Assembly: GCF_905397375.1 (NCBI RefSeq)
Contig: NZ_CAJPVG010000005.1
Span: forward strand, 1-64,000
Direction of reading: 5' to 3'
Length of the DNA: 64,000 bases
From: Ralstonia mannitolilytica
GTDB lineage: Bacteria; Pseudomonadota; Gammaproteobacteria; Burkholderiales; Burkholderiaceae
The translations under genes were made by a program, and so were the position numbers. The notes below the pieces were generated by a model. The model was not told the DNA's origin. It made no database searches and saw only the letters and a program-made list of their open reading frames with translations. Shown here in pieces: positions 28,514 through 37,922 of this stretch (position 1 is its first letter; every line of letters starts with the position of its first letter).

Positions 28514-29304
28514 GCGTCCTCCCGCTCGCCGCTCGCCTGTGCGGCGCGGCGGCGCTGCCATTGCAGGCGTGCCGCGGCTTCGTCGCCCGCCAGACCGGCC
28601 GCCATCGCGCCGGTGACGGCAATCACCAGGCTCAATCGATATGGCAGCTTGAAGGCGATCAACGCCAGCACCGCGGCCACGGCCACCGCCATGAGCGTGG
28701 CACGGGAACGAATGGTCGACACCATGACAGGAATCAGTGCGAGCGTCCCGGCCAGCGCCAGGCCCCACGCATCCGGAAAGAGGCTCGCCGCGACGATGCC
28801 CAGGATGGACGACACCTGCCACACCACGAAATTCAGCAGGACCATGCCCCAGTAATAGCCTTCCTTACCGGCTTCCCGCGCGGCCGATGGATACCGCTGG
28901 GTGAACAGCACGAACGGCAGGTCGCCGTTGAACGACCCGAGCACCACGCGCCGCACAAAGGGCAGATGGCCGAAATGCTGCATCAGCCCCGCGCTGAAGA
29001 TGATGAAGCGCACGTTGACGATGAACGCCGTGAGCAGCACCGTCCAGATCGGCAGCCCGGCCGCCAGCAACGGCAGTACGGCCAGCTGCGACGAGCCTGC
29101 ATACACCAGCAGCGACATGCCGATCGCCTGCGGGATGGTCAGCACCGACTTGCTCATCGCCACGCCCGTCACCGCACCCCACGCAAAGACCGGCAGTGTC
29201 GAGGGCGCATAGGCCCGCAAGCCGGCAATGAAACCGGCGCGCTCGTCGGCGTCGATCGCCAGCCAGCGGCGTTGCAGCGCCGCGCCCCACCGCACTAGCG
29301 CCAT
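28510..29304 (-). CDS. azlC: AzlC-family branched-chain amino acid permease
   Basis: A 264-residue inner-membrane protein, the large subunit of an AzlCD/YgaZH-type exporter. The sequence includes LPVFAWGAVTGVAMSK, LVYAGSSQLAVLPLL, FIVNVRFIIFSAGLMQH and GEYYWGM-like context (KEGYYWGMVLLN). YgaZH exports valine and methionine in E. coli. It overlaps azlD by four bases. The 322 bases upstream separate it from the divergent zinc-ribbon gene. Confidence 0.9.
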   Translation of the reverse strand: MALVRWGAALQRRWLAIDADERAGFIAGLRAYAPSTLPVFAWGAVTGVAMSKSVLTIPQAIGMSLLVYAGSSQLAVLPLLAAGLPIWTVLLTAFIVNVRFIIFSAGLMQHFGHLPFVRRVVLGSFNGDLPFVLFTQRYPSAAREAGKEGYYWGMVLLNFVVWQVSSILGIVAASLFPDAWGLALAGTLALIPVMVSTIRSRATLMAVAVAAVLALIAFKLPYRLSLVIAVTGAMAAGLAGDEAAARLQWQRRRAAQASGEREDA

Positions 29305-29626
29305 GATGCCCCCAAAAGCGGCGAATGCATCTCTTTTTGCGCGACCGTACTGCGCGCGCAGTCAGCGCCTGAATGCACGGGAAAAGGCGGGAACGTCGGG
29401 GGCGACATGGAAGGCTCGGAGGAAACACGCGATTATACTTTTGATGTTAAGCATCTGCTTAACGCCGATGCGCAGACGCCCCCCGCGCGTGACGATTCAC
29501 GCCGTGCACCACGCAGTGCAACAATCGGCGTTGGCGGGGCCGCGCCCACCCCTTACAATTTCGCCTTTGTCGGCACTTCAAGCGTGGCTGACTCCCGTCA
29601 GACCACGCCGGCACTCCTCACTCACC
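29305..29626. other. Intergenic region between azlC and the zinc-ribbon gene
   Basis: No convincing gene lies in these 322 bases. They hold a palindrome at 29446-29463 (GTTAAGCA-TC-TGCTTAAC) next to TATACT at 29434-29439, which looks like a -10 box on the plus strand with an operator overlapping the start of transcription. Confidence 0.45.
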
Positions 29627-29824
29627 ATGACGACGCAAACCGCTTCCACGATCGAAATCGGCGCAGACGACCTGCCGCTGCACTGCCCGACCGCCAAGAC
29701 GCCGGCCTGGAACTACCACCCGCGCGTGTTCCTCGACATCGCCGATACGGGCGAAGCCAAATGCCCGTACTGCGGCACCGTCTACAAGCTGGCTCCCGGC
29801 GTTGAACTGAAGGGCCACCATTGA
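29627..29824 (+). CDS. Zinc-finger (CHCC-type) domain protein
   Basis: A 65-residue protein with an N-terminal LHCPTAK, a central NYHPRVFLDIADTGEAKCPYCGTVYKL and a C-terminal GHH. The Cys-His-Cys-Cys spacing matches the zf-CHCC family, which includes the mitochondrial complex I subunit NDUFS6 and short bacterial proteins of unknown role. The start is the ATG at 29627; an upstream in-frame extension is low complexity. It precedes waaF by 61 bases, an order common in Burkholderiales. Confidence 0.85.
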   Translation: MTTQTASTIEIGADDLPLHCPTAKTPAWNYHPRVFLDIADTGEAKCPYCGTVYKLAPGVELKGHH

Positions 29825-29885
29825 GCCGTCTTCCCCTGCAGCACCTCCGGCGCGACGTGCGTCCGGCAAACCGTGTGGCGAACGG

Positions 29886-30911
29886 ATGATGCGCAAGATT
29901 CTCGTCATCGCCCCCAACTGGATCGGCGACGCGCTGATGGCGCAGCCGCTGCTTGCGCAGTTGAAGGCGCGGCACCCGCGCGCGCAGATCCACGCCGTCG
30001 CACCGAAGTGGGTGGCGCCCGTGCTCGCGCGCATGCCGGAAATCGCGCGTGTGCTGCCGACCGACCTGGCGCACGGCAAGCTGCAGCTCGGCAGCCGCAC
30101 GATGTTTGCGCAGCAGCTCAAGAACGAAACGTTCGACGCGGCCTACGTGCTGCCGAACTCGTTCAAGAGCGCCCTGATTCCGTGGCTGGCCGGCATTCCA
30201 CTGCGCATTGGCTACAAGGGTGAATCGCGGCTGGGCGTGCTCAACGTGCGCTACCCGAATCCGCCCAAGGCCGAGCGCCCGCCCATGGTCCAGCACTACG
30301 CGGCGCTGGCCTTCAAGCCTGGCGCCAAGCTGCCCGACACGCTGCCCGATCCGAAGCTGAATGTGGATGTACAGCGCGTGGCGACCACGTCGGCCAAGTT
30401 CGGCATTCCCGGCAATGCACGGCTGATCGCCTTCTGCCCCGGCGCGGAATACGGCCCGGCCAAGCGCTGGCCCGCCGAGCACTTTGCTGAACTCGCACAG
30501 ATGCTGCGCCGCTCGTTCCCGTATGCGCAGATCGTCGCGCTCGGGTCCGGCAAGGATCGCGAAACGGCCGACGCCATCGTCGAGCGCGCCCCGTTCGTGC
30601 GCAACCTCTGCGGCGAGACCTCGCTCGACGAGGCCATCGAACTGCTTGCCCGCGCCGAGGCCGCCATCTGCAACGACTCCGGCCTGATGCACGTGACCGC
30701 CGCCCTGGGGCGCCCGCAGGTTGCCGTGTTCGGCTCGAGCGACCCGCGCCACACCCCGCCGCTGTCACCGGCTGCGAGTATCATGTGGCTCCATCTGGAG
30801 TGCAGCCCGTGCTTTGCGCGTGAATGCCCGCTGGGCCATCTGCGCTGCCTGCGCGACATCGGCCCCGAGATGGTGTTTCATGAACTGCGACGGCTGCTGC
30901 AGCCGCTTTGA
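29886..30911 (+). CDS. waaF: ADP-heptose:LPS heptosyltransferase II
   Basis: A 341-residue GT9 glycosyltransferase that adds the second L-glycero-D-manno-heptose to the LPS inner core at the cytoplasmic face. The N-terminus ILVIAPNWIGDALMAQPL, the middle FCPGAEYGPAKRWP, and the C-terminal CNDSGLMHVTAALGRPQVAVFGSSDPRHTPP pieces are family signatures. The ATG ATG pair at 29883-29891 leaves the start uncertain by one codon. It heads a run of three or four genes on the plus strand. Confidence 0.94.
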   Translation: MMRKILVIAPNWIGDALMAQPLLAQLKARHPRAQIHAVAPKWVAPVLARMPEIARVLPTDLAHGKLQLGSRTMFAQQLKNETFDAAYVLPNSFKSALIPWLAGIPLRIGYKGESRLGVLNVRYPNPPKAERPPMVQHYAALAFKPGAKLPDTLPDPKLNVDVQRVATTSAKFGIPGNARLIAFCPGAEYGPAKRWPAEHFAELAQMLRRSFPYAQIVALGSGKDRETADAIVERAPFVRNLCGETSLDEAIELLARAEAAICNDSGLMHVTAALGRPQVAVFGSSDPRHTPPLSPAASIMWLHLECSPCFARECPLGHLRCLRDIGPEMVFHELRRLLQPL

Positions 30912-30958
30912 CGCCATTGCATACGGCCTTTCCGCACGCCTCCTTCCACGCCACCACC

Positions 30959-31399
30959 ATGCCACGATTTGCCCGCCTGTTCGAAGCCGCCGAGGACATC
31001 CTCGAAGCCTATCGCGAAGCGCTCAAGCGCCGCGATGCCGATGGCGCGCTCAAGCTGTGGCTGGACGAAGACTCGGTGAGCTTCATCCTGCCCGACGGCC
31101 AGCGGCTGCACGGCCATGAGCAACTGCGCGGCTGCCTGGATGCGCTGGTCGAAAAGAACCCGGTGTGGATCGAGTGCCTCAGCCAGCAGGTGCATTCGTC
31201 GCTGGGCGTGTCGATCTTCGAGTCGACCGAGGCGCTGCGCTTCTCCGCCACGGCCACCGAAGCCGACCTGTACGTGCATACGACGTACGTGCTGATGCAG
31301 AACCACGAAGGCTGGCGCATCGCGCACGTGCATTCCAGCCAGGCCGCTGAAGAGCGCGTGGCGGCGTCCATCTCCAGCGTCACGCACTCCCTGCACTGA
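30959..31399 (+). CDS. SnoaL/NTF2-like protein
   Basis: A 146-residue protein with the small alpha+beta cone fold pattern: an N-terminal helix (AAEDILEAYREALKRRDADG), WLDEDSVSFILPDGQRLHGHEQL, then beta strands ending HTTYVLMQNHEGWRIAHVHSS. Such proteins are often small isomerases or ligand-binding domains, and the function here is unknown. The ATG at 30959 is preferred to one 51 bases upstream. It lies between waaF and the hydrolase gene on the same strand. Confidence 0.78.
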   Translation: MPRFARLFEAAEDILEAYREALKRRDADGALKLWLDEDSVSFILPDGQRLHGHEQLRGCLDALVEKNPVWIECLSQQVHSSLGVSIFESTEALRFSATATEADLYVHTTYVLMQNHEGWRIAHVHSSQAAEERVAASISSVTHSLH

Positions 31400-31435
31400 G
31401 CCGGCCGCGCGCGGTGTGGCAGCCGATTTCTTCCG

Positions 31436-32521
31436 ATGAGTCCCCCGTCTCGCCACGCTGCTCCCCTTGAGCTGGATCTGGGCGCCCTGCTTGCGGGGCC
31501 GTTCGAGCCGCACGCGTTCCGCTCGCCGTGGTGGCTGATCGGCGGCAATGCGCAGACGATCGTGCCGGCGCGCCTGTGGCGCTTTCCGCGCATCACGTAT
31601 CGGCGCGAGCGGTGGGACACGCCGGACCACGACTTCATCGACCTCGACTGGACCACGCACGGCACGGATGCCCATGCGCCGCTGGTCGTCATGTTCCACG
31701 GCCTCGAAGGCGACTCGCGCAGCCATTATGCGCGGCTGCTGATGGACGCGCTGCGTGCGCGCCGGTGGCCGGGCGTCATCCCGCATTTCCGCGGGTGCTC
31801 GGGCGAGATGAACCTCGCGCCGCGCATGTACCACTGCGGCGATGGCGCGGAGATCGCGTGGATCGTGGAGCGCCTGTATCGGACGGTTTGCCAGCCGCAG
31901 GGCCGCAAGCTGCTGGCGGTGGGCATCTCGCTGGGCGGCAATGCGCTGCTGCGCTATCTCGGCGAACACGGTGCCGATGCGCGGTGTGTGAGCGCGGCGG
32001 CGACGGTCTCTGCGCCGCTGGACATGCGCGCTGGAGGCGCGGCGCTGTCCAAGGGCTTCAACATGGTCTATACGCGCATGTTCCTGCGTACGCTCAAGGC
32101 CAAGGCGAATGCCAAGCTGGAGCAGCACCCGGGCCTGTACGACCGCGCCGCCATGATGGCTACACGCACGCTCGGCGAGTTCGATAACCTCGTCACCGCG
32201 CCATTGCACGGCTTCCGTGATGTGCTCGACTACTGGACGCGCGCGTCGTCCAAGCCCGTGCTGCGCGACGTGCGCGTGCCGACGCTGGTGCTGAACGCGC
32301 GCAACGACCCGTTCCTGCCCGGTCGCCACCTGCCCGGCCCGGCGGACGTGTCGCCGGACATCGTGCTGGACCAGCCACTGCACGGCGGCCATGTCGGCTT
32401 CCTGCTGCGCGACGGCCGCGGAGGCCACGCCGGCCGCATCGACTGGATGCCTGCACGGCTGCTGCGTTTCTTCGATGACGTGCTGGGCCGGCAGCCCCAT
32501 GCGGGAGAAGCCCATGGATGA
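31436..32521 (+). CDS. YheT-family alpha/beta hydrolase
   Basis: A 361-residue hydrolase. The oxyanion-loop HGLEGDSRSHYAR, the PHFRGCSGEMN block and the nucleophile elbow GISLGGNALL are those of the YheT/ABHD1-3 family, whose members are putative esterases or lipases. The catalytic His is probably in HGGHVGFL and the acid in NARNDPFLP. It overlaps the next gene by eight bases, suggesting coupled translation. Natural substrate is unknown. Confidence 0.88.
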   Translation: MSPPSRHAAPLELDLGALLAGPFEPHAFRSPWWLIGGNAQTIVPARLWRFPRITYRRERWDTPDHDFIDLDWTTHGTDAHAPLVVMFHGLEGDSRSHYARLLMDALRARRWPGVIPHFRGCSGEMNLAPRMYHCGDGAEIAWIVERLYRTVCQPQGRKLLAVGISLGGNALLRYLGEHGADARCVSAAATVSAPLDMRAGGAALSKGFNMVYTRMFLRTLKAKANAKLEQHPGLYDRAAMMATRTLGEFDNLVTAPLHGFRDVLDYWTRASSKPVLRDVRVPTLVLNARNDPFLPGRHLPGPADVSPDIVLDQPLHGGHVGFLLRDGRGGHAGRIDWMPARLLRFFDDVLGRQPHAGEAHG

Positions 32522-33095
32522 GATCGTCCGCCAAGCCATGGCCAAATGGCCCAACGTGCCGGACTGCTTCGGCTGGCTGGCGCTGGACCGGCGCGGCCAA
32601 TGGCGCATGCGCAACGAGTTCGCGCAGGCCAACAAGCTGTCGGGCGACCCGATCCGCCACGCGCCGCTCATCGACTTCATCGTACGCAACTACACACACG
32701 ACGAGGCCGGGCGCTGGTTCTTCCAGAACGGGCCGCAGCGCGTATTTGTGGAGCTCGACTACACGCCGTGGATCGTGCGGCTGTCCGCCGACGGCGCCGT
32801 GCCGACCTTCACGACCACCACTGCCGCCGCCTTCACGCCAACGGGCTGCTTTGCCGACGAGGGTGGCAACGTGCTGCTGTCCGGCCGTGTGGCCGGGCAC
32901 GACGCAGAAGACACCATCGCCCTGCTGCACGACCATGACCTGGAGCCGTTTTCGTCGCTCGCGCAATGGCATGGCGACGCCTGCGGCGCCGCGCTCGGCA
33001 CGCTTTCCATCAACCACGCCACGTTCGACATCGAGCCGATCCACAGCGCCGACGTCGCGCGGCGCTATGGGTTCGTCCAGCATCCGGCCGGCTAG
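32514..33095 (+). CDS. Conserved hypothetical protein (DUF2946-like)
   Basis: A 193-residue protein that I recognise only as a family conserved in Burkholderiales, listed from memory as DUF2946. It begins MDEIVRQAMAKWPNVPDCFGWL and contains GRWFFQNGPQRVFVELDYTPW and a C-terminal RRYGFVQHPAG. It lacks a signal peptide and membrane helices. The start at 32514 overlaps the preceding hydrolase gene by eight bases. It ends nine bases from the convergent BepA-type gene. Confidence 0.72.
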   Translation: MDEIVRQAMAKWPNVPDCFGWLALDRRGQWRMRNEFAQANKLSGDPIRHAPLIDFIVRNYTHDEAGRWFFQNGPQRVFVELDYTPWIVRLSADGAVPTFTTTTAAAFTPTGCFADEGGNVLLSGRVAGHDAEDTIALLHDHDLEPFSSLAQWHGDACGAALGTLSINHATFDIEPIHSADVARRYGFVQHPAG

Positions 33096-33104
33096 CGTGG
33101 CGCC

Positions 33105-34814
33105 CTACTTGGGCAGCGCCTTGTCTTCGACCTTCTCTTCCTTGTATTGCCGCTCCATCTGGTGCAGGCGCGCGTCGACCTCGGAGAGCGTGTAGAAATC
33201 GGCATCGCCCGCGTCGCGCGCCAGCTTCAGCTGCTCGACCGCAGCGCCCCAGGCACCGTCGCGCGCGTATTTCTCGGCCAGCGCCCGGTGTTGCTCGACG
33301 CGCTTGCCCTTGTCGGCATAGGCGCGGGCGAGCAGATCCCACCAGATGGACTGCGCGGTCTCTTCGCGCGTCTTGTCCTTGAGATAAGGGATGGCGTCGT
33401 CGGCGCGGCCGGCGGCCAGCAACGTCTGCGCATAGGTGATGCCCACCGCGCGTGAGAGCGGATATGCAGCCAGTGCGGCACGCGCGAGCGTCAGCGCTTC
33501 CGGCATGCGGTTGCGGGCGCGCGCGAGCTCGATGGCCGTGACATCGAGCTCGACGCTGCCCGACGTGATGCCCGGGATGTTGCCGTACAGGCGGCGCGCC
33601 TCCTGCAGCGCCTGTTCAGCGGCGTCCAGCCGACCCGCCATCTGGTTGGCGACCGCAATGCCGTACCACAGCGCCGCGCGCTTCTCCACCGGGGCATCGG
33701 GCGCCGATGACAACTGCGAGCGCATCGCGTTGCTCACGTCGATATAGCCGCTGGTGGACGTTTCTTGCAGCACGCGCGCGCGTGCCCTGGTGAACCCGAA
33801 CTCCGGCCGGCGCGGCTGGCGCGGGTGCGGCAGGCCGCGCGCGCGGTCTTCCATATCGGCGATGCGCTCGCCGGTCAGCGGGTGGGTGCGCGCATAGCCG
33901 GGGATCACGCCGGTATCTGCGATGTTCGTCACGCGCTGCAGCCGGCGGAAGAAATCGGGCATGCCCTCTGGGTTGTAGCCCGCGCCGGTCAGCAGCGTAA
34001 AGCCGACGCGGTCGGCCTCGCGCTCGGCGCCGCGCGAGAATGCCAGCTGATTCGAGACCGCGGCAGCCTGCCCGCCCATCGCCACGGCCTGCGCCGCATC
34101 GCCGCTCTTGGTCGCGGCCAACCCGGCCAGCAGGATCGACGCCAGCGCGATCCACATCGACTCGCCCGACTTGTCGATGCCGCGCGCAATGTGCCGCTGC
34201 AGGACGTGGCCGATCTCGTGGCCGAGCACGGAAGCCAGTTCGGATTCGCTCTCCGTGGCCACCAGCGTGCCGGTGTTCACGCCGATGAAACCGCCGGGCA
34301 ACGCAAACGCGTTGATGCCTGGGTCGCGCACGGCAAATAACTCGAAGCTCGACGCCGACGTGCTGCCCGCCACGTGCTGGCGGCGCGCGGCGTCGATCAG
34401 CTTGTAGCCGATGGCGTTGAGGTAATCGGTGATGAGCGCATCGGGCACGTAGTCCGGATCGCGCCGGATCTGCCGCATGACGCGGTCGCCCAGGCGGCGC
34501 TCCATCTCGGGCGACAACGACGCGGTGGACGGATCGCCCATGTCAGGGAGCTCGTACGTCGGCGCATCGACGACGGCGGGCTCTTTCGGCAGATACGGCG
34601 ACTGCCGGCCGATCTGCACACTGCGGTTCAAATTGCTCTGGACCTGGTCAGCGGCCGCCGCTGAGCCCAGGCCCGGATTGGCCGTTGTGGCAGGCGCTGG
34701 CGCGGCCCCTTGCGCCAGGGCCTGCAGCGGCAACGGCAACGGGGCCAGCCAGATCGACAACAACACGGCAGCCGTGAGCTTGCGCGCTCGCGGACGGGAC
34801 AGAAAAGGCGTCAT
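33105..34814 (-). CDS. BepA/YfgC-type M48 metalloprotease with TPR domain
   Basis: A 569-residue periplasmic zinc protease linked to outer-membrane protein assembly quality control. Residues 1-35 are a signal peptide (cleavage near LQALAQG). The catalytic motif HEIGH is at 199-203, preceded by [11 protein letters not shown], and the third zinc ligand is in [23 protein letters not shown] follows. The C-terminal 220 residues are TPR-like helical repeats with a highly charged end. This matches BepA architecture. It is divergent from moaC across 106 bases. Confidence 0.9.
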   Translation of the reverse strand: MTPFLSRPRARKLTAAVLLSIWLAPLPLPLQALAQGAAPAPATTANPGLGSAAAADQVQSNLNRSVQIGRQSPYLPKEPAVVDAPTYELPDMGDPSTASLSPEMERRLGDRVMRQIRRDPDYVPDALITDYLNAIGYKLIDAARRQHVAGSTSASSFELFAVRDPGINAFALPGGFIGVNTGTLVATESESELASVLGHEIGHVLQRHIARGIDKSGESMWIALASILLAGLAATKSGDAAQAVAMGGQAAAVSNQLAFSRGAEREADRVGFTLLTGAGYNPEGMPDFFRRLQRVTNIADTGVIPGYARTHPLTGERIADMEDRARGLPHPRQPRRPEFGFTRARARVLQETSTSGYIDVSNAMRSQLSSAPDAPVEKRAALWYGIAVANQMAGRLDAAEQALQEARRLYGNIPGITSGSVELDVTAIELARARNRMPEALTLARAALAAYPLSRAVGITYAQTLLAAGRADDAIPYLKDKTREETAQSIWWDLLARAYADKGKRVEQHRALAEKYARDGAWGAAVEQLKLARDAGDADFYTLSEVDARLHQMERQYKEEKVEDKALPK

Positions 34815-34920
34815 ACGGAAAGCACAGTGCGCGGAATCCGCGTGGCGAAGTCGCCAGCGGCTGGGTGCTTGCTATCATAAAACGCTTCGCATTCTGCCCC
34901 GCAAATCGGCGGTTTCCACC

Positions 34921-35397
34921 ATGTCGCAACTCACCCACTTCGATTCCGCCGGACAAGCCCACATGGTCGACGTCGGCGACAAGGCCGTCACGCATCGCGT
35001 GGCCGTCGCCACCGGCACGATCCGCATGCTGCCCGAAACGTTCGCCCTCGTCCGCGACGGCACCGCCAAGAAAGGCGATGTGCTTGGCATTGCGCGCGTT
35101 GCGGCCATTCAGGGCTCCAAGCGGACGTCGGACTTGATCCCGCTGTGCCATCCGTTGGCACTGACGAAGGTTGCCGTCGAGTTCGAGCTCGATGAGGCCG
35201 CGCACAGCGTCCGCTGCACCGTGCGCGCGGAGACGCGTGGGCAGACCGGGGTGGAGATGGAGGCGCTGACCGCCGTGCAGGTCGGCTTGCTCACGATTTA
35301 CGACATGTGCAAGGCCGTGGATCGGGGGATGGTGATTGGGGATGTGCGGCTATTGGAAAAGCATGGGGGGAAGTCGGGGGATTGGGTGGCGAACTGA
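34921..35397 (+). CDS. moaC: Cyclic pyranopterin monophosphate synthase
   Basis: A 158-residue enzyme of the first step of molybdenum cofactor synthesis, acting after MoaA on the cyclic GTP product. Signatures are [45 protein letters not shown] and [11 protein letters not shown] with catalytic residues. Full length. It is alone between bepA and the pilin cluster, with a terminator after it. Confidence 0.95.
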   Translation: MSQLTHFDSAGQAHMVDVGDKAVTHRVAVATGTIRMLPETFALVRDGTAKKGDVLGIARVAAIQGSKRTSDLIPLCHPLALTKVAVEFELDEAAHSVRCTVRAETRGQTGVEMEALTAVQVGLLTIYDMCKAVDRGMVIGDVRLLEKHGGKSGDWVAN

Positions 35398-35403
35398 CAC
35401 ACA

Positions 35404-35435
35404 AAAAAAGAAGCGCCGGGTGAGCGCTCTTTTTT
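35404..35435. terminator. Bidirectional terminator between moaC and the minor pilin gene
   Basis: AGCGC (35412-35416) pairs with GCGCT (35424-35428), flanked by seven A on the left and TCTTTTTT on the right. It serves two convergent genes. Confidence 0.75.
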
Positions 35436-35441
35436 GTCGCG

Positions 35442-35924
35442 TTAGGTTTCGGTATTTTCCCTAGCCGGTACCCCAGTCTTCGATTGGCTGCACGGCTTGG
35501 TGCCTGTGCCAGCAAGGACCCACGTTATTACGTTCGGACTCGTCGTACTGTCAGGCGTGGCCGTGACCGTGCAGCTTCCCACAACGGCTGATCCGCTCAT
35601 GGTGATGACGCCCGAGGCACCCAGACTTAGCGTCACATTCGGGGGCTTCGGAAGCCCTGTGTACCCCGTGTGCTCCTTTAGGAGGTCCTCGGTATCGCAT
35701 GTTCCCGCAATCGTCCCGCTATTCTTCTGGGCACATTCGGCAATTGCAAGCTTCAATGGTTGAATTTGCGTATACACGTCCGCCCACCTGGAACGCGTCA
35801 CGTAGTCTTGATACTGTGGGACCGCAATAGCGGCCAGAATTCCGATAATCGCCACCACAATCATGAGCTCAATCAGCGTAAAACCCCGCTGGTGCCGAGA
35901 AACGTTTTGATATTTGACTCGCAT
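35442..35924 (-). CDS. Type IV pilin-like protein (divergent, four cysteines)
   Basis: A 160-residue prepilin. The leader [14 protein letters not shown] is followed by [20 protein letters not shown], with E5 of the mature protein, the PilD cleavage/methylation pattern. The ATG at 35924 has GGAG eight bases upstream; an ATG 27 bases earlier does not. The globular part has four cysteines (AECAQ, GTCDT, GSCTV, KPCSQ) and ends in a hydrophilic [11 protein letters not shown] tail, unlike the two pilins further right. No sigma-54 site was found upstream. It could be a minor or alternative pilin. Confidence 0.85.
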   Translation of the reverse strand: MRVKYQNVSRHQRGFTLIELMIVVAIIGILAAIAVPQYQDYVTRSRWADVYTQIQPLKLAIAECAQKNSGTIAGTCDTEDLLKEHTGYTGLPKPPNVTLSLGASGVITMSGSAVVGSCTVTATPDSTTSPNVITWVLAGTGTKPCSQSKTGVPARENTET

Positions 35925-36048
35925 CGATACTCCATCATCAGTGAGTTTCATCTCGCACGGAGGAGATGAAGCGAGTCGAGATTAATGGAAGTCGCGCTGG
36001 TCTATTTCACTCACAACGAATTTTTACCAACACGTAGTCCGATTCTTA

Positions 36049-36076
36049 AAAAGAAAAGCGCCTGCATGAGGCGCTT
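36049..36076 (-). terminator. Terminator after the PglL-like gene
   Basis: AAGCGCCT (36056-36063) pairs perfectly with AGGCGCTT (36069-36076). The minus strand continues TTTTCTTTTT. It lies 30 bases past the PglL-like stop. Confidence 0.85.
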
Positions 36077-36105
36077 GGAAAAAACGGGTTGATCGCCACC
36101 ATTGC

Positions 36106-37845
36106 TCAGCTTGAGCCAGTAAGCAACCCATCAGACTTCAGGCGCGAGCAAAACGTTTTCAAGCTTTCGGCATAGCGCAGGCAAGCCTGCCTCAGGGTCG
36201 GAGTTTGCGCGGGAAAATCCGTCCAGTAGTGGTGATACAGGCGGTGAACTTGCGTGACGGCCTCGTCGTTCTTCCCTTGAAACGCCAACGCAAGTGCATA
36301 GCGCTGAACCGGCGCTGGGCCGGGATAGAACTGTGCCGCCTGGCGTTCAAGCGCCGCCATGACAGGCGCCATCTCCGGACTAACTGAAGCATTCATGGCG
36401 ATGGCCAATGTCGCGTAGGGCACCAGCAACAGTTGCCCGCTACCCTGGTATCTTGCCAACTCTTTCGCGACGCCATCCTGGGTGAAATAGAGCCGCTCCA
36501 CCCCCTTGTAATCTGGCCAAAGACGGACGACTAACGCCATGCCGCAAATGACGATAAACCCGGACAGCATCCTGGTCATTCCCGGAGAGGGAAACCGCAG
36601 ATCGTTGCCGTCCAAGTATCCCAGCACAAAGGCAAAGGGGAACAAAAAGAAGACGTAATGCAACGGGTACTCCAATAAGGAATGTACGAGCATGACCGCA
36701 ACCAGAGCAAACAAAAACGCCGTATCCGGTTCGCACAAGCGCTTACGGAGGCCCAGCACCCAGAACCCCAGCGGGATCAACACCGCGAGCAGACCCGCCA
36801 AGCCGACCTTCGCCAGGAGATCCAAGGCGATATTGTGTGCATTCATCGACATCTCGACGTGGCCCAGCGTCTCGGTTTGCACGAACTGGTTCCATGCATA
36901 GTCGCCCCATCCGCCTCCTAGCCATGGGTGGGCAAGAAAGATGTGCCAAGCATGCTTCCAAAGTAACGGGCGCAAACCCACCCCCGCCTCAAAGCGCTCC
37001 CCCATCGAGCCTGGGAGATCGAAGGTCCAGATGCTGTTGGCTGCCGCAATCACCCAGTTCCAGCCTTGGAACGCCACCGCCAGCATGAGCATCGGGCCAA
37101 CTAAGATGAGTAGCCGGGCCGGCCAGATGCGAGTTCGGGATTCCGCATTAAGTGACATGCCCGCAAGGAAACCGACCACAGCAATATGCAGCCAAGCCAT
37201 TCGCGAAAATGTCAAAGCCATACCGAGCAGCAACAGCAGCACGGCCAGCACCAGAAATGCTCGCCAGCGCGGATACCGATACGCCAAGAACAAGCAAGCG
37301 GCCAACCCAAAGCTCAAATACGTTGCGACCTGGTTAGGTTGGTTCAGGTTGCCCCACATACGCCTGGCCGTGCCCGATGGCAGCATCGAAAAAAACGCGC
37401 TGGGCAAGTTCGGAACGCGGAACAGCTGAAACAGTTCAACGACGACAGTTAGCAAACCACCAACGATGACGGCAGTTCCTACAGCAACCAGCACGCCCTG
37501 CATACTGCGGCAGCGTGCACCCAACCCACAAATGACGACCGATCCAAGCAACACGACGATGGCGCCAAAGGAAAAAAACGGATTCAAGGGCGGGGCAACA
37601 GCGAGCTGGGCAATCAGCACCACGATCAGCGCTAACGGCGCCAGCGCAATGCTGGGCAACCCGGTCGGCCGCTTCCACGCGACGGACAGCACCAGCACAG
37701 CCACAACAATCCAGCAAGCTGCTGCCGCGGATTCTGAATAGAACGTTGGAACAGGGTAGGTGTGGGGCGCTACCAAGAAAGGGATGCTCCAGCACGCTCC
37801 GAGAGCGAGCCAGATCGGGCACAGGAGAATGGGGAATCGACGCAT
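36106..37845 (-). CDS. PglL-like O-oligosaccharyltransferase (O-antigen ligase/Wzy_C family)
   Basis: A 579-residue polytopic membrane protein with about twelve hydrophobic segments, a large periplasmic loop and a soluble C-terminal part (last 150 residues). MWGNLNQPNQVATYLSFGL and MNAHNIALDLLAKVGLAGLL match the conserved blocks of PglL/PilO-type ligases, which transfer lipid-linked glycans to pilin Ser/Thr. The ATG at 37845 is chosen because a terminator stem lies upstream between it and the pilin stop; an in-frame ATG at 37932 would overlap the pilin gene. Its position between pilin genes argues for pilin glycosylation rather than LPS ligation. That is inference. Confidence 0.8.
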   Translation of the reverse strand: MRRFPILLCPIWLALGACWSIPFLVAPHTYPVPTFYSESAAAACWIVVAVLVLSVAWKRPTGLPSIALAPLALIVVLIAQLAVAPPLNPFFSFGAIVVLLGSVVICGLGARCRSMQGVLVAVGTAVIVGGLLTVVVELFQLFRVPNLPSAFFSMLPSGTARRMWGNLNQPNQVATYLSFGLAACLFLAYRYPRWRAFLVLAVLLLLLGMALTFSRMAWLHIAVVGFLAGMSLNAESRTRIWPARLLILVGPMLMLAVAFQGWNWVIAAANSIWTFDLPGSMGERFEAGVGLRPLLWKHAWHIFLAHPWLGGGWGDYAWNQFVQTETLGHVEMSMNAHNIALDLLAKVGLAGLLAVLIPLGFWVLGLRKRLCEPDTAFLFALVAVMLVHSLLEYPLHYVFFLFPFAFVLGYLDGNDLRFPSPGMTRMLSGFIVICGMALVVRLWPDYKGVERLYFTQDGVAKELARYQGSGQLLLVPYATLAIAMNASVSPEMAPVMAALERQAAQFYPGPAPVQRYALALAFQGKNDEAVTQVHRLYHHYWTDFPAQTPTLRQACLRYAESLKTFCSRLKSDGLLTGSS

Positions 37846-37870
37846 TCGGAATGCCGCCAAGCAACGCTGC

Positions 37871-37896
37871 AAAAAAAGAGCGCCCGGAGGCGCTCC
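37871..37896 (-). terminator. Terminator after the central pilA gene
   Basis: GAGCGCC (37878-37884) and GGCGCTC (37889-37895) form a stem with a CGGA loop; the minus strand then reads TTTTTTT. It lies between the pilin gene and the PglL-like gene, so the latter probably depends on readthrough or its own promoter. Confidence 0.85.
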
Positions 37897-37922
37897 TTTT
37901 ATTTTAGGCCGAGTAGTGTAGT

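Noticed and set aside
35951..36060. Sigma-54 promoter for the four-cysteine pilin
   Set aside because: No GG-N10-GC pair at a suitable distance was found, unlike for the other two pilins.
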